NCBI GenBank assembly: GCA_050014815.1
Contig: JBEKCP010000029.1
Span: forward strand, 1-21,799
Direction of reading: 5' to 3'
Origin: JBEKCP01 sp050014815
GTDB taxonomy: Bacteria; Planctomycetota; Planctomycetia; Pirellulales; Thermoguttaceae
DNA length: 21,799 nucleotides
The position numbers and the translations under genes are program-made. This document shows, piece after piece, positions 6,656-13,713 of this stretch. How positions within the stretch are numbered: position 1 is the first letter of the stretch; every line of letters begins with the position of its first letter. The notes under the pieces were generated by a model. The model saw only the letters and a program-made list of their open reading frames with translations, ran no database searches and was not told where the DNA came from.

Positions 6656-9322
6656 ATGTCAACCGACAACCGATCGAGCACAACGGCGCGATTGGCCGTC
6701 CTCGTTGCCGCAGTGGCGTCCGGGCTGGCAGTGCAGGGCGGCGGCCCGGCGCGGGGCCAGGTCCAGCATCCCTTCATCCTCTGGACCAGGGAGGACGCGG
6801 CCGCGATCCGCCAGCGGATCGAGAAGCAACCCTGGGCCAAGCGCGAGCTGGAGCGGATGTTCGAGAAGGACCCGGGGCCCGAGACCCGCCGCAGCGTCGA
6901 TAACCTCTTCCGCTACATGGTGCTGGGCGACAAGGGGGGCGTCGAAGTCGAGACGGGCCTGCTCAACGACTTCATCGGCGCTCCGCCCGACATCAAGGAC
7001 CCGTTCGACTGGATGTGGCACCACATGGACCACTACGAGATGGCGCTGCGCTACGACACGCTGTACGCGGAGATCAAGCCGGCGACGCGGCGGGCGCTGG
7101 ACGCCACCTTCCGCCAGTTGGCCCGCTGGGGCATCGAGGAGGAGCGGCTCCGCGGTTTCGAGGGCTACCCGCGCCTGGCCAGCCACACGATCTGCGCCCT
7201 GGTGACCGGCGACAAGCGATTGATCCGGGGCATCTTCGAGATGCCTGGCGGGCTGAAGGACTACTTCGACTCCATGGTGGACGGCCGCTTCTCGCGCGGC
7301 GCCGGCACGCCTTCGCGCGGCCACATCGGGCACATCCTGCTCTGGTGCCGCGGCTGCGAGCGGTTGGGACTGGACGAGATCGGCTTCAGCTACGTGGGCA
7401 AGAGCGGGGCGACGCTGCGGAAGTTCCTGGAAGGGATCATCGCGTCGGCCGATCCGCGGATCGAGATCCCCGGCGGCCGGCCGTTCTACGGCAGCGCGCT
7501 GATGCGCCACACGCAGCCCTCCGGATTGCCCGGCGTCGAGGCCTTCCCGTTCGCCTTCTGCGGGACCATCATCCACGGCCAGTTGCCCGGGGGCGGGGTT
7601 TCGCCGCACGACCCCTGGCACGGCGGCGTCGGCGCGAAGGGCTACAGCCCCCTGGAAACGACCGGAGAAAGCATGACGCTCTTATCGGCCTTCGAGCTGG
7701 CCCACCGCAAGTGGCCCGATGCCGGTTTCGACTACTTCCTCGCGCAGATGCGCCGGCCCGGCGACGAGCGGTACGTGCCTTCGCTCTACTGGGGGCTGGA
7801 GCCCATCGACCCGGCCAAGGTCAAGACGCCGGCCATGCCGTCGCTGGCCGCGCCGGGGCGAGGGCAGGCCCTGCTCCGCGCGGAGGAGGGGCCCGAGTAT
7901 TGGACCTCGCCCGCACCGGCCGCGGCCCTGGAGATGGGTTTCGGTCACGGCCTCCAAGGCGCGGCGTTCTCCCTGTTGGGCCTGACGGCCTTCCAGCGGC
8001 CCCTGTACTTCGACGAGAGGCACCTGGGCGCCTTCGGCGAGGGTCCCACGTGGGCCGCGGCCGCGCGCAGCCATTGCACCGTCGCCGTCGACAACCGGCA
8101 TCTCGCTCAGGTCCGCTCGGGCTGGGCGGTGGTGACGCAAGCAGTCTGGCCCAAACCGCCGGGCCGCTGCCCCGTCCGCAGCGACTTCAACAAGCTGGCC
8201 AAGTTCGTGGCCGTCCGGGGCCAGCCTCGCGAGGTTGAAGTCGCCGATCCCCGGACCAAGGCGACCACGAAACAGTTGTTGGAGTTCTATCCGGGCGTCA
8301 AGGACACGGAGCGGTGTCTGCTGCTGACCCGCGAGTACCTTTTCGACGTTTTTCGCATGGTCAGCTCCGAGCCGCGGACCTATCACTGGCTCGTCCACGC
8401 CTTCGGCAAGGCCGTTCCAGACCGGCCCGAAGAGTGGAAGGAGAGCAAGGACTTGCCGGCGGCCCTGGCGAGCGGCGACGAGGCCGGGATCTACAACTTC
8501 CGCGACGAGCGATCGCTGGCCGCGGACGGCCGCACGTGGTCCCTCGGCGCCGTGCAGACCTGTGCGCTGGAGGACCTCTCGTCGAGCCGGCTCGGTCAGG
8601 CGTGGTACGACCGCCGGATCGGCGTCCGCGTGACCATGCTCGGCGAGCCCGGCACGACGGCCTATTTCGCCCCCTTCCCCGGCACGCGGGGCGAGCGGCC
8701 CGTCAAGCCTCGCGGCGAGGCGGTGCCGCAGCTCGGCGACGAACACCGCCTCAAGCCGCGCGACAAGCAATACGACACCGAGGACCAGAACATCCGGGAA
8801 CTCGACGTGCCCCCGGCCGGCGCCGCGCCCGCTAAGCGGGACAAGCCCAAGCCGGAGAAGCCGCCCGAGGAGGCCAGGCCGAAGCTGGTCTTCGACCCGA
8901 AGCGCGCCGACGAGATGGGCGGCGTGTCGATCATCGCTGCCCGCAGGACCCCGGCGACCGCCTTCGTCGTCCTGCACGAGCCGATGGAAAAGGGGCAGTG
9001 GAAGATCGACGTGCTCCGCCGCATCGGGCAGACCGACCAGGCCCTGGCCGTCGCGGTCGTCGGCAGAGGCGACTCGCCGGTCAACGACCGGGTGTTGCTG
9101 AAGTTCGGCGACGGGACCGACCGGCCGGTCACGCTCGCCGGCGACGGCGAGAGTTTCACCTTCGCCGACCACGCCTGCGTGCGGATCGCCAAGGACGCGG
9201 TCGAGGCGGTGGGCGACCTCCGCGCGATGAATCTCAAGGTGGAAGGCCGCCCCAAATTGGTCCTGAACGGAAAAGAGCAGAAGGCCGAGATTGCCGGCGG
9301 CACACTGTCGTTCGGCCAGTAA
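6656..9322 (+). CDS. Heparinase II/III-like polysaccharide lyase
   Basis: 888 residues. ATG 6656 follows AGGTG by eight bases; an upstream in-frame GTG at 6647 is less likely. The N-terminus is an export signal (hydrophobic 11-28, ARG-Q cleavage near 34-36). Residues about 36-390 are helical and open with HPFILWTREDAAAIRQRI, the usual start of the alpha/alpha-toroid of alginate-lyase and heparinase II/III-like enzymes. A beta-sandwich follows: GFGHGLQGAAF (His431), then RSHCTVAVDNR (His473), matching the 'S-H-N-T-V-x-V-D-G' region of heparinase II/III proteins, although Asn is replaced by Cys. Near residues 710-745 a Lys/Pro/Glu-rich linker interrupts the sandwich before a final beta-rich tail. 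Such enzymes cleave uronic-acid-containing polysaccharides by beta-elimination; the substrate cannot be read here. It probably shares a transcript with the NPCBM gene ten bases upstream. Confidence 0.82.
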   Translation: MSTDNRSSTTARLAVLVAAVASGLAVQGGGPARGQVQHPFILWTREDAAAIRQRIEKQPWAKRELERMFEKDPGPETRRSVDNLFRYMVLGDKGGVEVETGLLNDFIGAPPDIKDPFDWMWHHMDHYEMALRYDTLYAEIKPATRRALDATFRQLARWGIEEERLRGFEGYPRLASHTICALVTGDKRLIRGIFEMPGGLKDYFDSMVDGRFSRGAGTPSRGHIGHILLWCRGCERLGLDEIGFSYVGKSGATLRKFLEGIIASADPRIEIPGGRPFYGSALMRHTQPSGLPGVEAFPFAFCGTIIHGQLPGGGVSPHDPWHGGVGAKGYSPLETTGESMTLLSAFELAHRKWPDAGFDYFLAQMRRPGDERYVPSLYWGLEPIDPAKVKTPAMPSLAAPGRGQALLRAEEGPEYWTSPAPAAALEMGFGHGLQGAAFSLLGLTAFQRPLYFDERHLGAFGEGPTWAAAARSHCTVAVDNRHLAQVRSGWAVVTQAVWPKPPGRCPVRSDFNKLAKFVAVRGQPREVEVADPRTKATTKQLLEFYPGVKDTERCLLLTREYLFDVFRMVSSEPRTYHWLVHAFGKAVPDRPEEWKESKDLPAALASGDEAGIYNFRDERSLAADGRTWSLGAVQTCALEDLSSSRLGQAWYDRRIGVRVTMLGEPGTTAYFAPFPGTRGERPVKPRGEAVPQLGDEHRLKPRDKQYDTEDQNIRELDVPPAGAAPAKRDKPKPEKPPEEARPKLVFDPKRADEMGGVSIIAARRTPATAFVVLHEPMEKGQWKIDVLRRIGQTDQALAVAVVGRGDSPVNDRVLLKFGDGTDRPVTLAGDGESFTFADHACVRIAKDAVEAVGDLRAMNLKVEGRPKLVLNGKEQKAEIAGGTLSFGQ

Positions 9323-9346
9323 CCAGGGCTGGAGTCTCGGGAACCC

Positions 9347-9449
9347 CGACCATTCCGACCACGATCCAAGGAGTCGAAACCATGACGTTCCGGGCAAGGG
9401 CCAAAATGGTCGCCGCTCTGGCGGCATGTAGCCTACTGGCGGGCACGGC
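9347..9449 (+). repeat. Relic copy A of an ECF-sigma tail segment
   Basis: This 103-base stretch aligns without gaps to 9750-9852 at about three-quarters identity. It includes an AAGGAG Shine-Dalgarno-like motif, an ATG at 9382, and a membrane-segment-like peptide (MTFRARAKMVAALAAC...LAGT). It begins 25 bases after the lyase stop. At about 9450 the similarity ends and sigma region 4 begins in another frame, so translation from 9382 runs out of frame with the sigma coding and is not conserved. It is best read as a broken, duplicated fragment of a sigma-factor tail. Confidence 0.75.
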
Positions 9450-9460
9450 TGCGAAAGCAA

Positions 9461-10822
9461 GTGGTGTGGCTAGGGTCGTTGCCGGCGAAGTGCCACGACG
9501 CCGTGGTCTTGCGCTATGCAAGCGCACTGAGCGAGGCGGAAACCGCCGAAGCGTTGGGATGTCCGCGGAGCACAGCGACGAACCGAGTCCTGTGCGGGTT
9601 GGAGAAGATGCGGAAGTTCCTGAGCCGTCGCGGGTACATGCTGGCACCGGCGGCGGTGGCCGGCATTCTGGAACAAACACAGGCAGCCATGCCGGCTGGG
9701 CTTGCCGCGCAGATCGTGGCCTGCTGTACGGGCAAGGCTGTTGTTTCCTCGGCCATTCTCACCACCATTCAGGGAGTCGAAGCCATGATGTTCTGGGCGA
9801 AAGTAAAGATAGCCGCCACCGTGGCCGCCTGTTGCCTGCTGGTGGGCACGGGGATGACCATACTCGCGCACAAGGTCATTGCCGTGCCGCCGTCCGGGTC
9901 TCGGCCGGCAGCAGGCGAGATGTCGGCCGCGATACCGGGCGCGGTGTTTGCCGCTGCACCCGTGTCTGCGCCAGTCAGCGCCGCCGAGAACGCAACCGAC
10001 TGGGCCATCCTCGTTGACAATTGGCTCAGTCCGATGCCTCTGCGGCTTTACTTGAAGGAGGATGGCGGCAAGATCACGGCCGGCTTTGCGCTCGGCGATG
10101 GGGTTTACGCCCCTAATGCCGTGGCCATCGAGGAGTTGAAGGTGTCGGCTAACGGGTTGACCGGAAAAACGCTCATCACGCCGATGAAGGGCGCGCCCAG
10201 CAAAGAGTGGTTCCCGGAGAAGGGTCCGGTGCGCACGCTCGCGCTGGATCTGGTGCGCGAGAAAGGGAAGGTGAGCGGTACGGCCGAGATCACCGACGAC
10301 AAGGGCGGAAAAGTCGGGAAGCCGCGCGCCGTAAAAGGCTACACGGCCCCGGCAGAAGCGCCAAGGATATGGTGGATGGAGTTGTTGGGGCATGGCGTGG
10401 CGCAGACCATGAATTGGGGAAGCGACTGGATATGTATGAAAGTGAGCGTGGCCGATGGCGCAGCCAGACGCGCGGAAATGGTCCTGGGCAGTGCCGGGCC
10501 GCCGTGTTACGTGCGGGGCTGGGCCGTTGAGCAGGGGCGGTTCGAGATCAAAGGCGGTAATCTCGTCGCTTCGTTCGGCGTCCGCATTCGACCGAAGATG
10601 ATTGAGGGACTCGCCGAAGACCCTCGCAACAAGGGGTGGTTGGACAAGGCCAAGGCCTTCGGCGGCGGCGCCGTGACGTTCACCGCGCCGCTGATCGCCG
10701 GCTATTCGTCGGGGCAGTTGGCCTACAAAGGCGCCGATGGCGAATCCGTGGGCTGCTTCATCGCGCGGGTCACCACCGTGCCGATGGTTTTCGAGGAAGA
10801 CGAGCCGAGAGGAAGAAGATGA
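9461..10822 (+). CDS. N-terminally truncated ECF sigma factor: region 4, membrane segment, extracytoplasmic domain
   Basis: 453 residues if read from GTG 9461; the frame has no ATG-led region 2 upstream. Residues 5-50 (LPAKCHDAVVLRYASALSEA, then AEALGCPRSTATNRVLCGLE) are a good sigma-70 region 4 with its helix-turn-helix. A linker follows (MLAPAAVAGILEQTQAAMPA), then a single hydrophobic segment at about 109-137 (MMFWAKVKIAATVAACC...), the arrangement seen in planctomycete ECF sigma factors with extracytoplasmic tails. Residues 140-453 form a beta-rich domain I do not recognise (DWAILVDNWLSPMPLRLYL, IWWMELLGHGVAQTMNW). Region 2, needed for core RNA polymerase and -10 binding, is absent. An internal ATG at 9785 with AGGGAG upstream would give a 345-residue exported protein and may be the only translated form. 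The glycoside hydrolase gene starts 80 bases downstream. Confidence 0.65.
   Translation: MVWLGSLPAKCHDAVVLRYASALSEAETAEALGCPRSTATNRVLCGLEKMRKFLSRRGYMLAPAAVAGILEQTQAAMPAGLAAQIVACCTGKAVVSSAILTTIQGVEAMMFWAKVKIAATVAACCLLVGTGMTILAHKVIAVPPSGSRPAAGEMSAAIPGAVFAAAPVSAPVSAAENATDWAILVDNWLSPMPLRLYLKEDGGKITAGFALGDGVYAPNAVAIEELKVSANGLTGKTLITPMKGAPSKEWFPEKGPVRTLALDLVREKGKVSGTAEITDDKGGKVGKPRAVKGYTAPAEAPRIWWMELLGHGVAQTMNWGSDWICMKVSVADGAARRAEMVLGSAGPPCYVRGWAVEQGRFEIKGGNLVASFGVRIRPKMIEGLAEDPRNKGWLDKAKAFGGGAVTFTAPLIAGYSSGQLAYKGADGESVGCFIARVTTVPMVFEEDEPRGRR
9750..9852 (+). repeat. Copy B of the ECF-sigma tail segment, with an internal ribosome binding site and ATG
   Basis: This is the second copy of the 103-base segment also present at 9347-9449 (offset 403 bases, no gaps). 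It carries AGGGAG followed by ATG 9785 in frame with the downstream domain and encodes the membrane segment of the truncated sigma protein. Coding is maintained in this copy, unlike copy A, so it is probably the original. Confidence 0.75.
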
Positions 10823-10902
10823 TGATGGGGCCACGAGGCACAAAGCGGGCGGCGTCGGCGCAAATCGTCTGGAAGTACACCACAAGCCAGAGGAGACGCA
10901 AC

Positions 10903-13509
10903 ATGCACACGAACCTGAAGGGTATCCTGGCAAGAGGTCTATTGGCGGCCATCGCGATGGGTCTGCTAGGCTGTTCCGGCATCACCCACGCGCAGACGAG
11001 AGAAAGCACGGCGGATCGGGTCTTGGTGTCGAAGGGCGAGAACCAGATCGCGCTGGCCAACCGCAATATCGAGGTACGCGTCGATCTGAAGACCGGCACA
11101 TACGCGATCGCCGCCAAAGGCGAACCCGCTGCTCGCGTCGAAGGGGCCCGCTGGGGCATTACTGACAGTGACGGCGTTGCCATTCTTCCGGCTCCAGGCG
11201 CCAGCTATCATGCTGAGACGCGGGACATCTCCGGCGCTCTCGGCCCGGGCAAGCGGTTGACCATTTCGGCCGTCGCTCCGAAGGATGCATCCGCGCTCCT
11301 GGAAATGGAGCTGTTCCAAGACAAGAGCTTCGTCTCGCTGAACGTCGGCATCGACAACCGCGCCGACAAGCCCATCCAACTCGGCCAACTGCACCCGATC
11401 ATCGCGACGGCGTTCAAGGGCCGGAACGTGGCCGAGAAGTTCATGGTTCTCGACGGCGATACCGGTTGCGTGCCCACGCGACTCCGGCCCGATGCGCAGC
11501 AGGTCAAGTGTCGGAACAATCTCCTCGCCAAGTTCGGCCAGGATCCCGCGCATTGTCTGGTCATCGGCGGCCTGACGTACCACGACTTTGAGAAATTCGC
11601 CCGCGTCGAGCGCAAGGCCGACTCGATCGACTTCGATTGCTGGAGCGAAGACCCCGTCGGCCGGCGCGTCGAGCCAGGCGAACGCTACCTGCCCGACGAC
11701 AAGGTCTACATCGACATCGCCGCGCACGACCCGTTCGAGGCGCTGGAGCAGTATGCCCGCGCGGTGAAAGTCGCTCAGCAGGTCGAAATCCCTGCGTTCG
11801 ATTTCCCCACGGTCTGCCTCTGGTGGGCGTCGCAAGTCGGCCCGAAGGCCAACGACACAATCGGCGCCGTCCGCGAGATGGAGAACATCGTCAAGAGCGG
11901 CTTTCTCAAGTACAGCCGCGTCGGCGTGCGTCTGCTTCCCGACAGCTACGACAAGAACAACTGCGACGGCTGGTGGGACGATGAGCACTGGGCCAAGTGC
12001 GCCCCGACCTTCGCCGAACCCGGCCCGTGCTACAAGCCGCCGTATGAGACGACCAAAAAATGGTGCCAGGCCATCATCGAACGCGGCGGCGTGCCGATCG
12101 GCTACATGCGCACCAACGGCCGGTCGGACGACTACGCCAAGGCATTCCCCGGCCATTTCCTCTTCAACGATCCGTCGCGCCAGATCAAGAAGCCCGTCGG
12201 CCTGCGCTGGTGGGAGCGCGGCTGGCCGGCCAGTCAGCGCAACCTCGTCGGCTACGACTTCACCGACGCTGACTTCCTCAAGCACATGCGCGAAGTCTAC
12301 GCCAACCTGAAAGCGGCGGGCCTGGCGGGCATCTTCTATGACTACCCCAAGCTCACCGGTTGGTGCCACGAGGGCGGCTTCGAAGATCCGCATGCGACCA
12401 CGGCCAAAGCCTACCGGAACATCTTCGCCCTCGCCCGGGACGGTCTCGGCAAAGGCGCCTACACCCAGGAGCGCGCCTACTTCCTCGGCTCGGACGTAAG
12501 TGTCGGCCTGGTCGCGTCGCAGCGCACGATCTGGGACAACACGATGTGGGCCCCGCCCGTGATCAGCCGCGCCGGCCTGCGCTGGTACAAGAACCGCGTC
12601 GTGATGAATTACGACACGGATGGCAAGCAGGTCCTCGACGAGTTTCGCCGCAACGGCCGCGACGGCGTCCGCGCGATGTTCACGATGACCTACGTCGCTT
12701 CGGCCCGGCTGCTCCTGGCCAACAGCTTCTCGCAGATGACGGCCGAGCAGCTCTATGATCTTTCGCGCGTGATTCCCTTCCACGCGGCGCCGCAAAGTGC
12801 GCGGCCGCTGGATCTGTTCAGCGGCGGCCCGTACCCGCGGGTTTACGACTTCCGCGTGGACCACCGCTGGCATCAACTCACCTTCTATAACACGTCGGTA
12901 GAGAAAGGCGAGTGGCCGAGCATCGACGTCGACCTCGAGCCGTTCACCGAGGGCCGGCGGGACTTTCCGCCGAAGGTGCGGGCGCTCAAGCCGGTGGCGA
13001 GCATGGTTTCCGTACAACTCGGCGCCACGTGCGCTGAGGGCGGCTTGGGCCTTGACCGTGACACCCGCTACTACGTCTATGACTTCTGGAATGACAAATG
13101 GGTCGGGGTCTATCGCGGCAGTGATCGCCTTCAGCAGCAACTTCGCCCCTCCGAGGCCCGGATGATGTCGATCCACGCCGTCGAATCCCACCCTCAGTTC
13201 CTCTCGACCAACCGCCACGTGATGCAGGGTTATGTGGACCTGGCGGGCCGGCCGAGGTGGGACGCGGAAAGGCGGGAGTTGTCAGGAGTATCCAAAGTGG
13301 TCGGCGGTGAGACGTACAAGGTCGTCATCGCCACGAACGGTTGGCGCATGCAAGCCTCTTCGGCCACCGGCGCCACGACCCGAACCCGCATGACCAATGA
13401 GGCCGACGGCCTGTTGGAACTGCTGCTGGAAACGACCGAGAACCGGGACGTCGCGTGGACTGTGACCTTCGCCGACGGCAAAGGCTTATCGATCTTGCCC
13501 CACAACTGA
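10903..13509 (+). CDS. Lipoprotein glycoside hydrolase, GH36/clan GH-D-like
   Basis: 868 residues from ATG 10903, with GAGGAG about eight bases upstream. In-frame starts further upstream overlap the previous gene and lack a signal sequence. The N-terminus is a lipoprotein signal: hydrophobic 8-22 and lipobox LLGC with Cys24, so it is probably membrane-anchored and exported. Residues about 40-290 are beta-rich (a supersandwich-like start). From about 295 a TIM-barrel-like region begins: FPTVCLWWASQVGP, then RVGVRLLPDSYDKNNCDGWW, GYMRTNGRSDDYAKAFPGH and GIFYDYPK with Asp480, placed like the nucleophile of GH27/GH36 enzymes. TIWDNTMW (Asp545) is a candidate acid/base. A beta-rich C-terminus follows. 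Alpha-galactosidase-type activity is inference; the catalytic motifs are not canonical, and a related unclassified family is possible. The start of the next reading frame is 12 bases downstream. Confidence 0.7.
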   Translation: MHTNLKGILARGLLAAIAMGLLGCSGITHAQTRESTADRVLVSKGENQIALANRNIEVRVDLKTGTYAIAAKGEPAARVEGARWGITDSDGVAILPAPGASYHAETRDISGALGPGKRLTISAVAPKDASALLEMELFQDKSFVSLNVGIDNRADKPIQLGQLHPIIATAFKGRNVAEKFMVLDGDTGCVPTRLRPDAQQVKCRNNLLAKFGQDPAHCLVIGGLTYHDFEKFARVERKADSIDFDCWSEDPVGRRVEPGERYLPDDKVYIDIAAHDPFEALEQYARAVKVAQQVEIPAFDFPTVCLWWASQVGPKANDTIGAVREMENIVKSGFLKYSRVGVRLLPDSYDKNNCDGWWDDEHWAKCAPTFAEPGPCYKPPYETTKKWCQAIIERGGVPIGYMRTNGRSDDYAKAFPGHFLFNDPSRQIKKPVGLRWWERGWPASQRNLVGYDFTDADFLKHMREVYANLKAAGLAGIFYDYPKLTGWCHEGGFEDPHATTAKAYRNIFALARDGLGKGAYTQERAYFLGSDVSVGLVASQRTIWDNTMWAPPVISRAGLRWYKNRVVMNYDTDGKQVLDEFRRNGRDGVRAMFTMTYVASARLLLANSFSQMTAEQLYDLSRVIPFHAAPQSARPLDLFSGGPYPRVYDFRVDHRWHQLTFYNTSVEKGEWPSIDVDLEPFTEGRRDFPPKVRALKPVASMVSVQLGATCAEGGLGLDRDTRYYVYDFWNDKWVGVYRGSDRLQQQLRPSEARMMSIHAVESHPQFLSTNRHVMQGYVDLAGRPRWDAERRELSGVSKVVGGETYKVVIATNGWRMQASSATGATTRTRMTNEADGLLELLLETTENRDVAWTVTFADGKGLSILPHN

Positions 13510-13521
13510 GGAGTACTACCC

Positions 13522-13713
13522 GTGACTAATCATGCCATTTCGATGGTTCGGGGATGTCTCGAAAGGCTGCCGGGTGCGGCGGTGCTCGCTGCGCTGGCGA
13601 GTGCTTGGTGCTTCGTCGCCGTGGGAGCCTTTGGGCTGGCCGCCCGCGCCGAAGGGCCGAAGGTGACTCACGATTGGCCCGGCTACACCGGCCCGTCTCG
13701 GAGGAGTCGCGCG
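13522..13713 (+). pseudogene. Signal-peptide remnant in frame with the following lyase, perhaps of a PQQ-type beta-propeller gene
   Basis: GTG 13522 has GAGGAG eight bases upstream and opens a frame encoding a hydrophobic export segment (AVLAALASAWCFVAVGAFGL, ending LAARAEG) followed by THDWPGYTGPSRR. The 'DWP-x-Y/F-x-GP' string resembles the mature N-terminus of planctomycete PQQ-like beta-propeller proteins, but the sequence then runs into the ribosome binding site and second signal peptide of the lyase gene at 13714. It is probably the 5' stump of a lost gene. It is in frame, so a fused 826-residue product from 13522 is formally possible. Confidence 0.45.
13700..13706 (+). promoter_or_regulatory. 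Ribosome binding site deciding the start of the second lyase gene
   Basis: GGAGGAG lies seven bases before ATG 13714, the strongest Shine-Dalgarno sequence near the two candidate starts. It is followed immediately by a complete signal peptide. This supports 13714 over the GTG at 13522 as the true start. Confidence 0.7.

Noticed and set aside
9382..10017. Open frame from ATG 9382 with a strong AAGGAG site
   Set aside because: Only its first 22 or so codons match the sigma-tail segment. The rest is out of frame with the sigma region 4 coding and has shadow-type composition.
10966..13218. 750-residue minus-strand open frame
   Set aside because: Antisense to the glycoside hydrolase, whose plus-strand frame has a lipobox and barrel motifs.
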